This document shows positions 1 through 8,370 of a stretch of 64,000 nt of DNA, piece after piece. This DNA comes from Paenibacillus xylanilyticus (GTDB taxonomy: Bacteria; Bacillota; Bacilli; Paenibacillales; Paenibacillaceae). The first letter of the stretch is position 1; every line of letters starts with the position of its first letter. The position numbers were made by a program, and so were the translations under genes. Location: contig NZ_CP044310.1 in assembly GCF_009664365.1 (NCBI RefSeq), positions 4,901,001 to 4,965,000 of the forward strand, written 5' to 3'. A model generated the notes under the pieces. That model was given only the letters and a program-made list of their open reading frames with translations, did not search any database and had not been told where the DNA came from.

Positions 1-606
1 AGCAAAGGGAACAATCAGCTTGATCATGGTTGGATCCATCTGATGCAGTCTGGCGTTATACCAGAAGCTGATGGTCTGGGAGACCTGATAGTAGGTTGCT
101 ACTGCCTGCGACACACCACCCAGAAACGTGCCAATAATCGTGCCCAGGATAGCAAGTCGCACCGGGGACATTCCGCCGGGCAGCAGCCAGGCAATGAAAA
201 ATACGAGCCCTGCTCCCAGAGCAGATCCCGCCAGGGAATAAAAAATAAGCCCAAGGGAAGACGTATCCGGCATAAATACCATGCATAACGTGATTACAAC
301 GACGGACCCGTCGGATACCCCCATAATGGAAGGGGATGCAAGATAGTTTCTTGTCATCCCCTGCATCAGAGCCCCGGATACGGCCAAAAAAGCGCCGATC
401 AGCAGCGCACCGATCACGCGTGGAAGCCGTGAAGACATAATGATCTGATGATCGATGCTGTTCGTGTCAAATTCCAAGATACTTGCAAAGACCGTGGAAA
501 CATCAATATTTTTGGCTCCATACAGAATGGATGCCAGAATGGTGGCTGTGATAATCAGGGGTGCTGCTGCGAACAGCACCGCCGGATTCAATCTTCTTTT
601 TTGCAT
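1..606 (-). CDS. FecCD-family iron-siderophore ABC transporter permease (3' end outside window)
   Basis: This is a membrane permease subunit of a ferric-siderophore importer. The first 202 codons are visible and the frame is still open at base 1, so the C-terminus is missing. The translation begins MQKRRLNPAVLFAAAP and is very hydrophobic. It carries the family segments SRLPRVIGALLIGAFLAVSG and GTIIGTFLGG typical of FecCD/BtuC permeases. An in-frame TAA directly upstream of the ATG (604-606) fixes the start. It lies 23 bases downstream of the binding-protein gene, so the two are probably co-transcribed under Fur control. A second permease gene is expected beyond the left edge. In Bacillus subtilis the matching gene would be feuB or feuC, but which of the two cannot be decided here. 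Confidence 0.88.
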   Translation of the reverse strand, partial: MQKRRLNPAVLFAAAPLIITATILASILYGAKNIDVSTVFASILEFDTNSIDHQIIMSSRLPRVIGALLIGAFLAVSGALMQGMTRNYLASPSIMGVSDGSVVVITLCMVFMPDTSSLGLIFYSLAGSALGAGLVFFIAWLLPGGMSPVRLAILGTIIGTFLGGVSQAVATYYQVSQTISFWYNARLHQMDPTMIKLIVPFA

Positions 607-629
607 GGATTATACACGCCTTGCTCTAA

Positions 630-1631
630 TTATTTGGTTAGCTGCTCCACAGCGGCCTCCAGGAAATGAATTCGGCTCCACGCCGGGCCTCCTTCGGCAA
701 GCGGATCAATTACGTTGACATACGCCTGATTATTTTGCAGGGCTGCCGTTTTCTGCAGAATCGGGTTATTCTTCAGATCTTCAAGCGCATTCGGCGTGTC
801 TGCATTCTCTGTAGCTTCGAATTGAATAAACACCACATCCGGATTCATCTCGGCAAATTTCTCCACAGAGATCGCTTCCTGTGCTTTGGCTGCCTGAATC
901 TCGGCAGGGACCTGGAATCCAAGGTCATTGTACAGAATCGGGTTCACGAAGACCGACTCGGGATATACATACATCTGTCCATTACGGATTCGAACCGCCA
1001 CGACCTTTTTGTTCTGCAGGGTGTCACCGAGCTCTGCCTGAGCCGTTGTGAGGGCTGCTCTGTATTGTTCAATCTCCTGTTTGGCCAGATCCTGCTTGCC
1101 TGTCAACTCAGCGAGCAGATTCAGATTCGCTTCCCAGTTCGTGGAAATGTGAGATACCTGAATGAACGGGGCAATCTTGCCGAGCTGCTCAGCCACTTCA
1201 GGCTTGAATTTGGTGGTACCCAGAATAATATCCGGTTTCAGTGACAATATAGTTTCAAAGTTTGGCTCAATCTTCTGTCCAATGGACTCTGCTTGATCAG
1301 TAATCGAGGTATACATCTCCGGGAACTCCCCGCCAAAGGTAATTGCACCTATAGGGTGTACATCCAGTACCAGTGCATCCTCCATCGCTTCCATCGAACC
1401 GGTAATTACGATTCGTTGAACATCTGCCGGAACCGTGTATTCCTGATCGAGATATTGAATGGTTCGTGTTCCTTTTGCTGCTTGGCTCGTGTCCGTTTCA
1501 CTGCTCGCTCCTGCACTTTCAGCTTGCGCTGAATTTTCCGTTCCTCCTTCTGTATCTTCCTGATTACCGCATGCCGCCAGAACAGTCAGCATACAGATCA
1601 ATGCCAGCAACAACCCCAGTTTTTTCTTCAT
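630..1631 (-). CDS. Iron-siderophore ABC transporter substrate-binding lipoprotein (FeuA-like)
   Basis: This is a lipid-anchored extracellular binding protein for a ferric siderophore. The 333-residue chain has a lipoprotein signal peptide ending in the lipobox LAAC, with the modified Cys at residue 21, then an acidic Ser/Thr-rich linker and a TroA/FecB-type periplasmic-binding fold. Recognisable segments are QRIVITGSMEAMEDALVLDV, a common opening of this family, and FETILSLKPDIILGTT. A GGGGGATC-type ribosome binding site precedes the ATG. A Fur-box-like palindrome lies about 40 bases upstream, which points to iron repression. The neighbours (permease, AraC regulator with a related binding domain, esterase) match the feuABC/btr/besA set of Bacillus, so a catecholate ligand such as bacillibactin is inferred rather than shown. 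Confidence 0.88.
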   Translation of the reverse strand: MKKKLGLLLALICMLTVLAACGNQEDTEGGTENSAQAESAGASSETDTSQAAKGTRTIQYLDQEYTVPADVQRIVITGSMEAMEDALVLDVHPIGAITFGGEFPEMYTSITDQAESIGQKIEPNFETILSLKPDIILGTTKFKPEVAEQLGKIAPFIQVSHISTNWEANLNLLAELTGKQDLAKQEIEQYRAALTTAQAELGDTLQNKKVVAVRIRNGQMYVYPESVFVNPILYNDLGFQVPAEIQAAKAQEAISVEKFAEMNPDVVFIQFEATENADTPNALEDLKNNPILQKTAALQNNQAYVNVIDPLAEGGPAWSRIHFLEAAVEQLTK

Positions 1632-1669
1632 CTCTGGTGATCCCCCTTCAATAGTTCCATTCTCTAATT

Positions 1670-1688
1670 GAGAATAATAATCATTATT
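1670..1688. promoter_or_regulatory. Fur-box-like operator upstream of the siderophore-binding protein gene
   Basis: The sequence GAGAATAATAATCATTATT matches 16 of 19 positions of the classical Fur consensus GATAATGATAATCATTATC. It lies 39-57 bases upstream of the start codon of the binding-protein gene, where an iron repressor would block transcription. Confidence 0.75.
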
Positions 1689-1749
1689 GAATGATAAACA
1701 AGAATGACAAACAGGACCATGGACTCTGTCCTGAATCCCTATGGATTAT

Positions 1750-3393
1750 TTACCGAAGCAGGTTCATCATGTCATCTACCATTCGTTCATTGGATACAGG
1801 GGAATTTTCAAGCCAAGGGTCAGCCGTAATGATATACAGACGATTGTTCTGCACCGCCTTGATGTTTTGCCATAGGGATGTTTTCTGCACATCCTCCCAT
1901 ACGGATAATGTTTCACTCTCCTGACACACCATCAGGAAAATGCAATCCACCTTCATGGCGCTTAATTGTTCCAGACTAATGGGTTCGTTGTATACCGCGC
2001 CCTGTGGACTCGAATAGGCGGGTCTAACGCCCAAATCACCATAGAAAACCTCCGCCATGGAAGGCGAGCTGTACCGGGTGAACTGCTGTTTCAGCAGGCG
2101 TACAACTACAGCAGTATCAGTACCAAGTTCCTGCTGCACCAGCACCTTAGCCTGCTGGACCTTGAGGTCATAGCTTGCCAGCCAGGCTTCGGCATCCTGT
2201 TCTCCCCCGATCTGTCCAGCCAGCGTCTGCAGCTGCAAACGCCAAGAATGCTCCGAAGCTGCAATATACTGCACAGGTGCAATCTCTTCTAGCCGTTTCC
2301 GCTCTTCAGGCCGCAAATGGTCATAACTGATAATCAGGTCAGGTTGATGCTCCTGCAGAGCCTGAATTTTCGACTCCCATTCCACATCCAGACGATAGGC
2401 ACTGAGGTGCACCGGAATGTCCTTACCGTACATCCGATAGTAATAGGCTGTCCATTTGGGGTGCAGCGGGGCAGCATACGGAGTCATGTTCAGCGCCAGC
2501 AAATGTCCCGTGACCCCAATATGATAGGCTGCAATTTTACGGCGTCGGCTGTTCATATATACCGAAGGGGATACGCCTACGATTTTTTTGAATTTGCGGC
2601 TAAAATAAAACTCATCCTGATACCCAACCTGATGGGCGATGTCCCGCAGACGCAGATCCGTGCTGGCCATGAATTGCTTCGCCCGGTTGATCCGGAGTCC
2701 TGATATGTAGTCAGTGGTGCTCATTCCATATCTTCGTTTGAACAAGTCCACGTAATATTTCGGGCTGAGTCCGGCCATGCCTGCGAGAAGCTCCACCGTC
2801 AGATTCTCATTGGAATGTTCATCAATGTATTCTTTGGTACGCTGAATCAACATTTGAGAGTCTTCCTTCAGTGATGTGTGAGCCTCTGTAACGTGAACCA
2901 GGATCTGCTGGAATTCCAAGTAAGCATGGAAACGATCCATGGCTTTACCGCTGTGCCACAGGTTATTCATTTCTTCACAATGGAAAGCCAGCTGCAGTGT
3001 TGGAGCCACTGCCAGTTCCCTACCGGATCGAAACAAAGGTGTCTCCTTAATGAGACGCAGCGAACTTGTGTCATCTGTAACTTCCTCATACAGATCGAAG
3101 CGGACCAGCGTTACTTCAGCCCCCTCTTCTCCAAAAGATGCCAACCCAAACGTTGATTCAGGCACACATGAATATACGCCTTGTGCCCTTATGTTCACGG
3201 AACGGTGATCCAGAGTTAACAGAGCTTCACCGCCTGTAACCATGACCAATATGTAAGAGGATGTATGCTGCTGGGGCAGCACCCATCCTGTTGTGGATTT
3301 GATTTTCTCGATATCTCGCAATTTCAAGGTCAGACGATCAAGCGGGTGTTCGGAACCCATCAGGCGCTCCTTGTGAAAGTTTTGGGAAATCAT
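1750..3393 (-). CDS. AraC-family regulator with C-terminal siderophore-binding domain (Btr/YbbB-like)
   Basis: This is a transcription factor that probably senses a ferric siderophore directly. The 547-residue protein has an N-terminal cupin-like AraC sensor region and a double helix-turn-helix AraC domain at about residues 165-265 (MAGLSPKYYVDLFKRRYGMS, then VGYQDEFYFSRKFKKIVGVS). A C-terminal TroA-like binding domain (QEHQPDLIISYDHLRPEERK) runs to the end. This domain order is that of Bacillus Btr, which activates bacillibactin uptake genes when loaded with ferri-bacillibactin. The start is ambiguous: the first ATG has GGAGG at long spacing, whereas an internal ATG at 3358-3360 (MGSEHPLDRL) has an ideal AAGGAG six bases upstream. 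A Fur-box-like site lies just upstream, so iron probably controls the regulator itself. Confidence 0.87.
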   Translation of the reverse strand: MISQNFHKERLMGSEHPLDRLTLKLRDIEKIKSTTGWVLPQQHTSSYILVMVTGGEALLTLDHRSVNIRAQGVYSCVPESTFGLASFGEEGAEVTLVRFDLYEEVTDDTSSLRLIKETPLFRSGRELAVAPTLQLAFHCEEMNNLWHSGKAMDRFHAYLEFQQILVHVTEAHTSLKEDSQMLIQRTKEYIDEHSNENLTVELLAGMAGLSPKYYVDLFKRRYGMSTTDYISGLRINRAKQFMASTDLRLRDIAHQVGYQDEFYFSRKFKKIVGVSPSVYMNSRRRKIAAYHIGVTGHLLALNMTPYAAPLHPKWTAYYYRMYGKDIPVHLSAYRLDVEWESKIQALQEHQPDLIISYDHLRPEERKRLEEIAPVQYIAASEHSWRLQLQTLAGQIGGEQDAEAWLASYDLKVQQAKVLVQQELGTDTAVVVRLLKQQFTRYSSPSMAEVFYGDLGVRPAYSSPQGAVYNEPISLEQLSAMKVDCIFLMVCQESETLSVWEDVQKTSLWQNIKAVQNNRLYIITADPWLENSPVSNERMVDDMMNLLR

Positions 3394-3412
3394 CTATTTT
3401 CCTACCTCCATT

Positions 3413-3427
3413 TGATAACCATTCTCA
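3413..3427. promoter_or_regulatory. Second Fur-box-like site, upstream of the AraC regulator
   Basis: TGATAACCATTCTCA matches 12 of 14 fixed positions of the 7-1-7 Fur core TGATAAT-N-ATTATCA. It sits 20-34 bases upstream of the first start codon of the regulator gene. Confidence 0.6.
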
Positions 3428-3504
3428 TTTACTCGTACTAGTATATCAAACATACGCAGGATTTCGCACGACCTTCTCAGGATAAACATAGAAAAAGAAA
3501 TGAT

Positions 3505-3521
3505 CCTCTATCCCCTAGAGG
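3505..3521 (-). terminator. Possible terminator at the end of the esterase gene
   Basis: CCTCTA and TAGAGG form a short hairpin around the esterase stop codon. On the minus strand it is followed by a T-rich stretch (ATTTCTTTTTC). The six-pair stem makes this a weak call. If real, it would separate the esterase transcript from the regulator gene. Confidence 0.4.
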
Positions 3522-4344
3522 CAAATCGGATAGCCCTGCTCATCAATATCGGCAGTACCGAAATATGACCTTCATCTTCAAAACATGTAAACTCGGCACT
3601 GAAGCCCTCAATTCCCGTCTGGCCCAGCCAATGTGCGAGCTCCCTGGAACGCCCCACTACGCCGCTCGGGTGGCTTCCTTCCTGTTCCCCTGCTGTGATT
3701 AAAACATGCATTTCCGTCCCACAGTGTTTAGCGCGCGAGACCCATGATGCTCTCTGCTGTTCAACCCAGGCTGAATTCCAGTGGATGGACGGACTGCCAG
3801 CGATGTAATGGCGAAACGTTCCGGGATTGGCCAGCAGCATCTGCAGGACCAATAACCCGCCGAGGGAGTGACCTACAATCGATTGCCTGCTGCGATCGAT
3901 CGAGTACTTCTCCTCCACCTCAGGCTTTAACTGTTTTTCGATAAAATGCATGAACTCTTCTGCCCCTCCATATTCCGGCCAGCTTGCGCCATCCGGTCTT
4001 CGAGGCAAATCCGCTTCAGGAACTTGCATCATGAAATCATAATATCTCTCTGCTGGAAAGGGCTGTTCAGCCTCGTAACCGATCCCGACAATCACTGCCG
4101 GGACCACTCCCGTTTTATCTGAACGCACGGATTGAACACGCATAGCCTCCACCATCGTTCCGAACACGGCATTGGCATCAAGCAGATAGATCACGGGATA
4201 TCCGTTAGGCGGCGGAGCGATGTCCGCAACAAAAGCGTTAATCACATACTCACGCCCACTCCGTTCAGCGCGCACCTTATAGACAGATGTTCCTGGCAAG
4301 CTCCTCCTCTGACTAGTGCCATCTTGATTTATGACCTGTTTCAT
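3508..4344 (-). CDS. Alpha/beta hydrolase, siderophore esterase family (BesA/Fes-like)
   Basis: This is a serine esterase that probably opens the trilactone of an imported ferric siderophore to release iron in the cytoplasm. The protein has 278 residues and no signal peptide. It contains the nucleophile elbow GHSLGG (in RQSIVGHSLGGLLVLQMLL), YIAGSPSIHW after it, and a final catalytic histidine in FEDEGHISVLP. This is the arrangement of the IroE/Fes/BesA esterase family (Esterase_D type). The chosen ATG at 4342-4344 (MKQVINQDG) has GGAGGAATCGTCA directly upstream; the frame stays open 16 codons further but without a ribosome binding site. Its place beside siderophore uptake genes mirrors besA in Bacillus. 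The substrate is inferred from family and context. Confidence 0.82.
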   Translation of the reverse strand: MKQVINQDGTSQRRSLPGTSVYKVRAERSGREYVINAFVADIAPPPNGYPVIYLLDANAVFGTMVEAMRVQSVRSDKTGVVPAVIVGIGYEAEQPFPAERYYDFMMQVPEADLPRRPDGASWPEYGGAEEFMHFIEKQLKPEVEEKYSIDRSRQSIVGHSLGGLLVLQMLLANPGTFRHYIAGSPSIHWNSAWVEQQRASWVSRAKHCGTEMHVLITAGEQEGSHPSGVVGRSRELAHWLGQTGIEGFSAEFTCFEDEGHISVLPILMSRAIRFASRG

Positions 4345-4473
4345 TGACGATTCCTCCTTATCGTTAATGCAGTAACTTTTGATTATATCCAAGGCCCTTC
4401 CATCCTTCCATGGACGATCTCCCCGTCTGATATGGATAATGCACCGTTCAGCAGAGTTCCAAAAAAAAAGAAA

Positions 4474-4497
4474 AAGACCGGATCATCGTCCGGTCTT
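4474..4497 (-). terminator. Rho-independent terminator after the acetyltransferase gene
   Basis: The perfect 9-bp stem AAGACCGGA/TCCGGTCTT with a 6-base loop is followed on the minus strand by a long T run (the plus strand shows an A-rich run at 4461-4475). It ends the transcript of the gene that stops at 4557. Confidence 0.85.
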
Positions 4498-4556
4498 CGT
4501 TTGGCCGCGAAGATGCGCGGCTTTTATCCTATTTAGATTGTTTCCAGTCCATTTGG

Positions 4557-5114
4557 CTATACTTCGCTTTTCAACTTGGAGAACACCGCAAGATCGATGT
4601 ACCGTCCCTTTTCAAACTCATGCTGCCGCAGCAGACCTTCCTGCTGAAAACCAAGTTTGTGAAGCAGCCTGATCGAGGCCTCATTCTTCGGTTCCACTCT
4701 CGCTTCAATCTTGTTCAGCTGCATGTTCGTGAAGCCAAAATGCATTACGACATGTGCTACCTCAGTCATAACGCCCTTCCCCCAATACTCGGGATGCAAA
4801 TCGTATCCAATCTCTGCACGGTTATGTACTTCTTCTCTATTGAGGAACCCGCAGGTACCAACCACTTTACCGGATTCCACATCTTCAATCATCCAGCGCA
4901 AACCGGACTGTTCCCTGAAAATCTTCGTATACCAACCGATCTCATCCATCGCATCGTTCACACTCTCAAAAGGTGTAAATGGCATGAATTCCACAACGGT
5001 CTCATTGGAATACAACGCCAAAAGATCCGAGGCATCCTGTTCATCTGCAGCTCGCAGGTTGAAGCGGTCGGTCTGAAGCACAGGGAACTCGTCAAACATA
5101 AACGGGGTATTCAT
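4557..5114 (-). CDS. GNAT N-acetyltransferase, RimJ/RimL type
   Basis: This is an acetyltransferase of the ribosomal-protein N-acetyltransferase branch that would transfer an acetyl group from acetyl-CoA to an amino group; the substrate is unknown. The 185-residue protein begins MNTPFMFDEFPVLQTDR and has the family's opening motif LQTDRFNLRAADEQDASDLL. The conserved GNAT core follows: IGYDLHPEYWGKGVMTE as the acetyl-CoA loop, then IEARVEPKNEASIRLLHKLG. The start is set by AAAGGAG eight bases before the ATG at 5112-5114. It follows the GH35 gene on the same strand after a 184-base gap and ends at a strong terminator, so it may be the last gene of the sugar transcript or a separate unit. Confidence 0.85.
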   Translation of the reverse strand: MNTPFMFDEFPVLQTDRFNLRAADEQDASDLLALYSNETVVEFMPFTPFESVNDAMDEIGWYTKIFREQSGLRWMIEDVESGKVVGTCGFLNREEVHNRAEIGYDLHPEYWGKGVMTEVAHVVMHFGFTNMQLNKIEARVEPKNEASIRLLHKLGFQQEGLLRQHEFEKGRYIDLAVFSKLKSEV

Positions 5115-5298
5115 GGATCTTCTCCTTTCAGCCAAACTGTTATCAAATTCTATTCATCTCTGATTTTTCCTATCCATTGTATCAAAATCATGAAAAAAAG
5201 ACCCCTATATTGCACAGCAGATGATATTAACAAATCACCGGACTGTTCAACAAGGAGTCCTGCTGCACACGTTAACCGTGCCTATTCACACTTGATGG

Positions 5299-8286
5299 TT
5301 ATTCGATTACAACCCACGGGTATCGGGACGGCTCATCAAACAGAAGTCGTATTCGATCAGGTGCACAGCCTTCCTCGTCAAATACGAGCAGTTCATTCTC
5401 GTCCTGAAGCCAGGAAACAGGAATTTTGTAATCTTCCTGTGGACCAATCTGCCAATATCGGCCCAGATGATATCCATTCAGATGGAGTGTTCCCTTGCTC
5501 ATTCCGGTAAGCCGAATCATCAGGTTCACTCGGTAATGTTCCGGTACGCTAGGTCGGGAGAACTTCCAACGGTACCACGCCGGCTGGCCATATGAACGAT
5601 CAATCAGCGGACTGGCCATACGATTGCCACTATACTGAACGACATGCTTGGTTTCCATCGAATCAGTCGATTCATCGAATGTACCGAGCGTTCCCCACTG
5701 CTTGGGAAGCAGTGCTTCGTTGCCAGCCATGCGCCAGTCTGTCAGCTCATCTTCAGTTCGGTACAAAATAAGCTCCAATCGGTTCAGAGGGCTGCTGCTG
5801 TAAGGCATTTCGAGTGTGTTGTTTTCACCTGGTTTCAAATAGAGTGACAGATCGACCGTATGGAAGGAAAACCAGTCCTGATATCCTTCGAGCGGTACAT
5901 TGATGCCATTAATCCGCAGTCCTTTGCTTACAGCTCCAACGAGAATGGCACGGTCCATGCCATCCAGCGTGATACTCCGGCTGATCAGCGGATGTTCCTC
6001 CAGATGATTCACTTCATCCAGATGAACAATTCCACTTGCCGCCTGCCAGTCCCGCCGGATATCCTGTACGGCGCCGCCGAGATAAACAGGGCCTGCCAAT
6101 CCTTTGCTCTCTCCCAGATGTGGGGAGAAATTGAGCCTTCCCATGTGCTGGATCAGGATCTGGAGCCTGTTCGTTCCTTTCACAGTCTTCACCGGGATAG
6201 CTGCCGCACCAACCTGTCTTACCAGCGCCTGTTCCACGCCACCGACATATACTCTGGCCGTATCCTGAAGATCCGGCAGAATGAGATTGCGCGTATCGCC
6301 TTCCTCACTGTGGAAGTCGCATTCATAGAGCAGATATCCATAATCCTGCCCGTACTCCGCGAAGTGTTCCGGCTGACCGCTTGGTGATTGCGCCGCTGCT
6401 TGCAGCTTGATACGCGCTACGTCCGGGGATCCAGACAACCTTGGAGGCATCGACAGCACTGGCAGCTGCTGATCGTGAGTGCCCTTGGTCGCATGGTTAT
6501 CCTCCGTATCCTCCGTACGGCTGGACTCCACTACGGCATCCGGTTGCATGAACTCGCGTCCAGTCAGCATCTGTTCACCTGAGGGCCAGCCACCGAGCAG
6601 CATCATGGACCGGTCCGGATCGGAGATCATGCCCTTGACCTGCCCGGATGGCAGAATGTCAACATCATCCACCCCGATCACATAACGCAGTTGTTCCTGA
6701 TCCGTGCCTTCGATTCTCCAGGTTCTGTCCATCGCTTCACTGTCCAGTACAATGATGCGGAGCGGGACACCGCCAGCCTCCAGACGAATCGTCCCGGGTT
6801 CACGGAAATGGAACAAATCCAGGCGCCGGACATCACTTTCCGGATCGTGACCCAGGAGTAGCTGCATGCTGCTGCTTATCACTCGCAGGGACGGTGCCTC
6901 CAGTTCCACAACCGAACGCTGTCCCGTATCTCCCACAATGAACAACGTTCGTTCACCATTCACCATTTCGTTGCCTGCAATCCACACACCACCCGTCAGG
7001 AAAACATCACCCGCGATCCGAATCCGGTCAAACACCGGAACGATCTGTCCAGGGTCTAAAGCAACAGGAAGGGTCCGTCCTTCTTCCAGCGTAATGGGCA
7101 GCGTCTGCCGTTCATCCAGGTGACTCTCCAGAAACCAGACCGTCTGGTCGCCAGAACGCCGGCCTCGTATGGTGATCCCTTTGGGATGGCGCGGGCTCAT
7201 CTCCGCTTCCGGGATCTCTTCGGCTTCCATGAAGAACGCTCCGAACGCATTTACAAAATAGGACCACTTCTTCGTTACCGCGTATTTCGGCGTCACACGC
7301 CCGTATTCATTCAGCGGTGCATCATAATCATACGAAGTGACCATAAATATGTCGCTGCTGCCCACGGTTCTTCCTCCATATCCGCCAAAGTTGGTCCCGC
7401 CATAGAACATGTAATGGCTGATCCCGGTGTACCCGGCACGGAGAACCTCCATCAGCCGCTTTTCCAGTAATGGCGCCGTTTTCTGAATGGAAGAGGGTCC
7501 GCCCCAATTCTCGAACCATCCGGTCCAGAACTCGGTAACCATCTTCGGCGTATCCGGCTGTTTCTCACACAGCTTCGCATAATGCCCGTCAGCACCTGAC
7601 CAGAAATTGGCCCCTTCGATGGTCCCCTCTGCACCTCCTACACAGGTAATGAGCGGAACTTCGATACCCCGCCGCAGCAATCCATCCCGGAGGCGGTTCA
7701 TATGGTCACTTGCTGCGGCGTCATCCATCAGATACCCGTATTCGTTCTCCACCTGAACAAGAATGACGCTGCCTCCAGCGGAAACCTGGCGCTCACGGAT
7801 GATCGGTATGATCCGGTCGAAGTACAGGTCGACATAGTGCAGATAGGTTTCGTTGTTTTCACGGAATTTCACGTGTGGCTTCGTTTCCAGCCAATAAGGA
7901 AATCCGCCAAAATCCCATTCTGCACAGATGAACGGGCCAGGACGTGCAATGACCCACATACCCAGTTCGGCACACAGATCCAGGAAAGCCCCACAGTCAC
8001 GATCTCCTTCGAAATTCCATTGTCCTTCCTCGGGTTCATGTACGTTCCAGGCAAAGTACGTATCGATACAGTTCATGCCAGCCAGTTTGGCCTTAACCAA
8101 TACTTCTCGCCACTCTTCCCTTGGCATCCGGAAGTAATGAATCGTTGCACTGTTCAGAAATACGCGCTGTCCATTCCACATGAAGCTATGCCGGTCATAA
8201 CTCCATTCCGAAGCAACACGGTTGTCAGCCCCAGGTTCTGTATTCTTCTCCTGCTCATGAAGCAAAAGGGATCGTTTCTCTGTCAA
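5299..8286 (-). CDS. Beta-galactosidase, glycoside hydrolase family 35
   Basis: This is a predicted exo-beta-galactosidase that releases terminal galactose from oligosaccharides. The 995-residue protein has the GH35 TIM barrel at about residues 30-345. It includes the signatures NSATIHYFRMPREEW, WNVHEPEEGQWNFEG and RPGPFICAEWDFGGFPYW. The predicted acid/base is Glu182 in VENEYG and the nucleophile is Glu252 in MVTEFWTGWF. The C-terminal two thirds are beta-sandwich accessory domains. No signal peptide is visible, so it should act in the cytoplasm. The start is a TTG with GGAGGGG seven to eight bases upstream. It is the last sugar-hydrolase gene downstream of the binding protein, two permeases and the GH30 enzyme, so it probably finishes degradation of imported galacto-oligosaccharides. 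Confidence 0.92.
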   Translation of the reverse strand: MTEKRSLLLHEQEKNTEPGADNRVASEWSYDRHSFMWNGQRVFLNSATIHYFRMPREEWREVLVKAKLAGMNCIDTYFAWNVHEPEEGQWNFEGDRDCGAFLDLCAELGMWVIARPGPFICAEWDFGGFPYWLETKPHVKFRENNETYLHYVDLYFDRIIPIIRERQVSAGGSVILVQVENEYGYLMDDAAASDHMNRLRDGLLRRGIEVPLITCVGGAEGTIEGANFWSGADGHYAKLCEKQPDTPKMVTEFWTGWFENWGGPSSIQKTAPLLEKRLMEVLRAGYTGISHYMFYGGTNFGGYGGRTVGSSDIFMVTSYDYDAPLNEYGRVTPKYAVTKKWSYFVNAFGAFFMEAEEIPEAEMSPRHPKGITIRGRRSGDQTVWFLESHLDERQTLPITLEEGRTLPVALDPGQIVPVFDRIRIAGDVFLTGGVWIAGNEMVNGERTLFIVGDTGQRSVVELEAPSLRVISSSMQLLLGHDPESDVRRLDLFHFREPGTIRLEAGGVPLRIIVLDSEAMDRTWRIEGTDQEQLRYVIGVDDVDILPSGQVKGMISDPDRSMMLLGGWPSGEQMLTGREFMQPDAVVESSRTEDTEDNHATKGTHDQQLPVLSMPPRLSGSPDVARIKLQAAAQSPSGQPEHFAEYGQDYGYLLYECDFHSEEGDTRNLILPDLQDTARVYVGGVEQALVRQVGAAAIPVKTVKGTNRLQILIQHMGRLNFSPHLGESKGLAGPVYLGGAVQDIRRDWQAASGIVHLDEVNHLEEHPLISRSITLDGMDRAILVGAVSKGLRINGINVPLEGYQDWFSFHTVDLSLYLKPGENNTLEMPYSSSPLNRLELILYRTEDELTDWRMAGNEALLPKQWGTLGTFDESTDSMETKHVVQYSGNRMASPLIDRSYGQPAWYRWKFSRPSVPEHYRVNLMIRLTGMSKGTLHLNGYHLGRYWQIGPQEDYKIPVSWLQDENELLVFDEEGCAPDRIRLLFDEPSRYPWVVIE

Positions 8287-8370
8287 AGCGTTCCCCTCCT
8301 TCTTAAATGTTTGAGTTCATATGTCATTCATCTATTCCTAATCAAGCGAATGGATCTGCGTCTGCTTCAT

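Noticed and set aside
4620-5510. A 296-codon plus-strand open frame spanning an acetyltransferase gene and the GH35 end.
   Set aside because: It crosses two convincing minus-strand genes and has no recognisable protein features.
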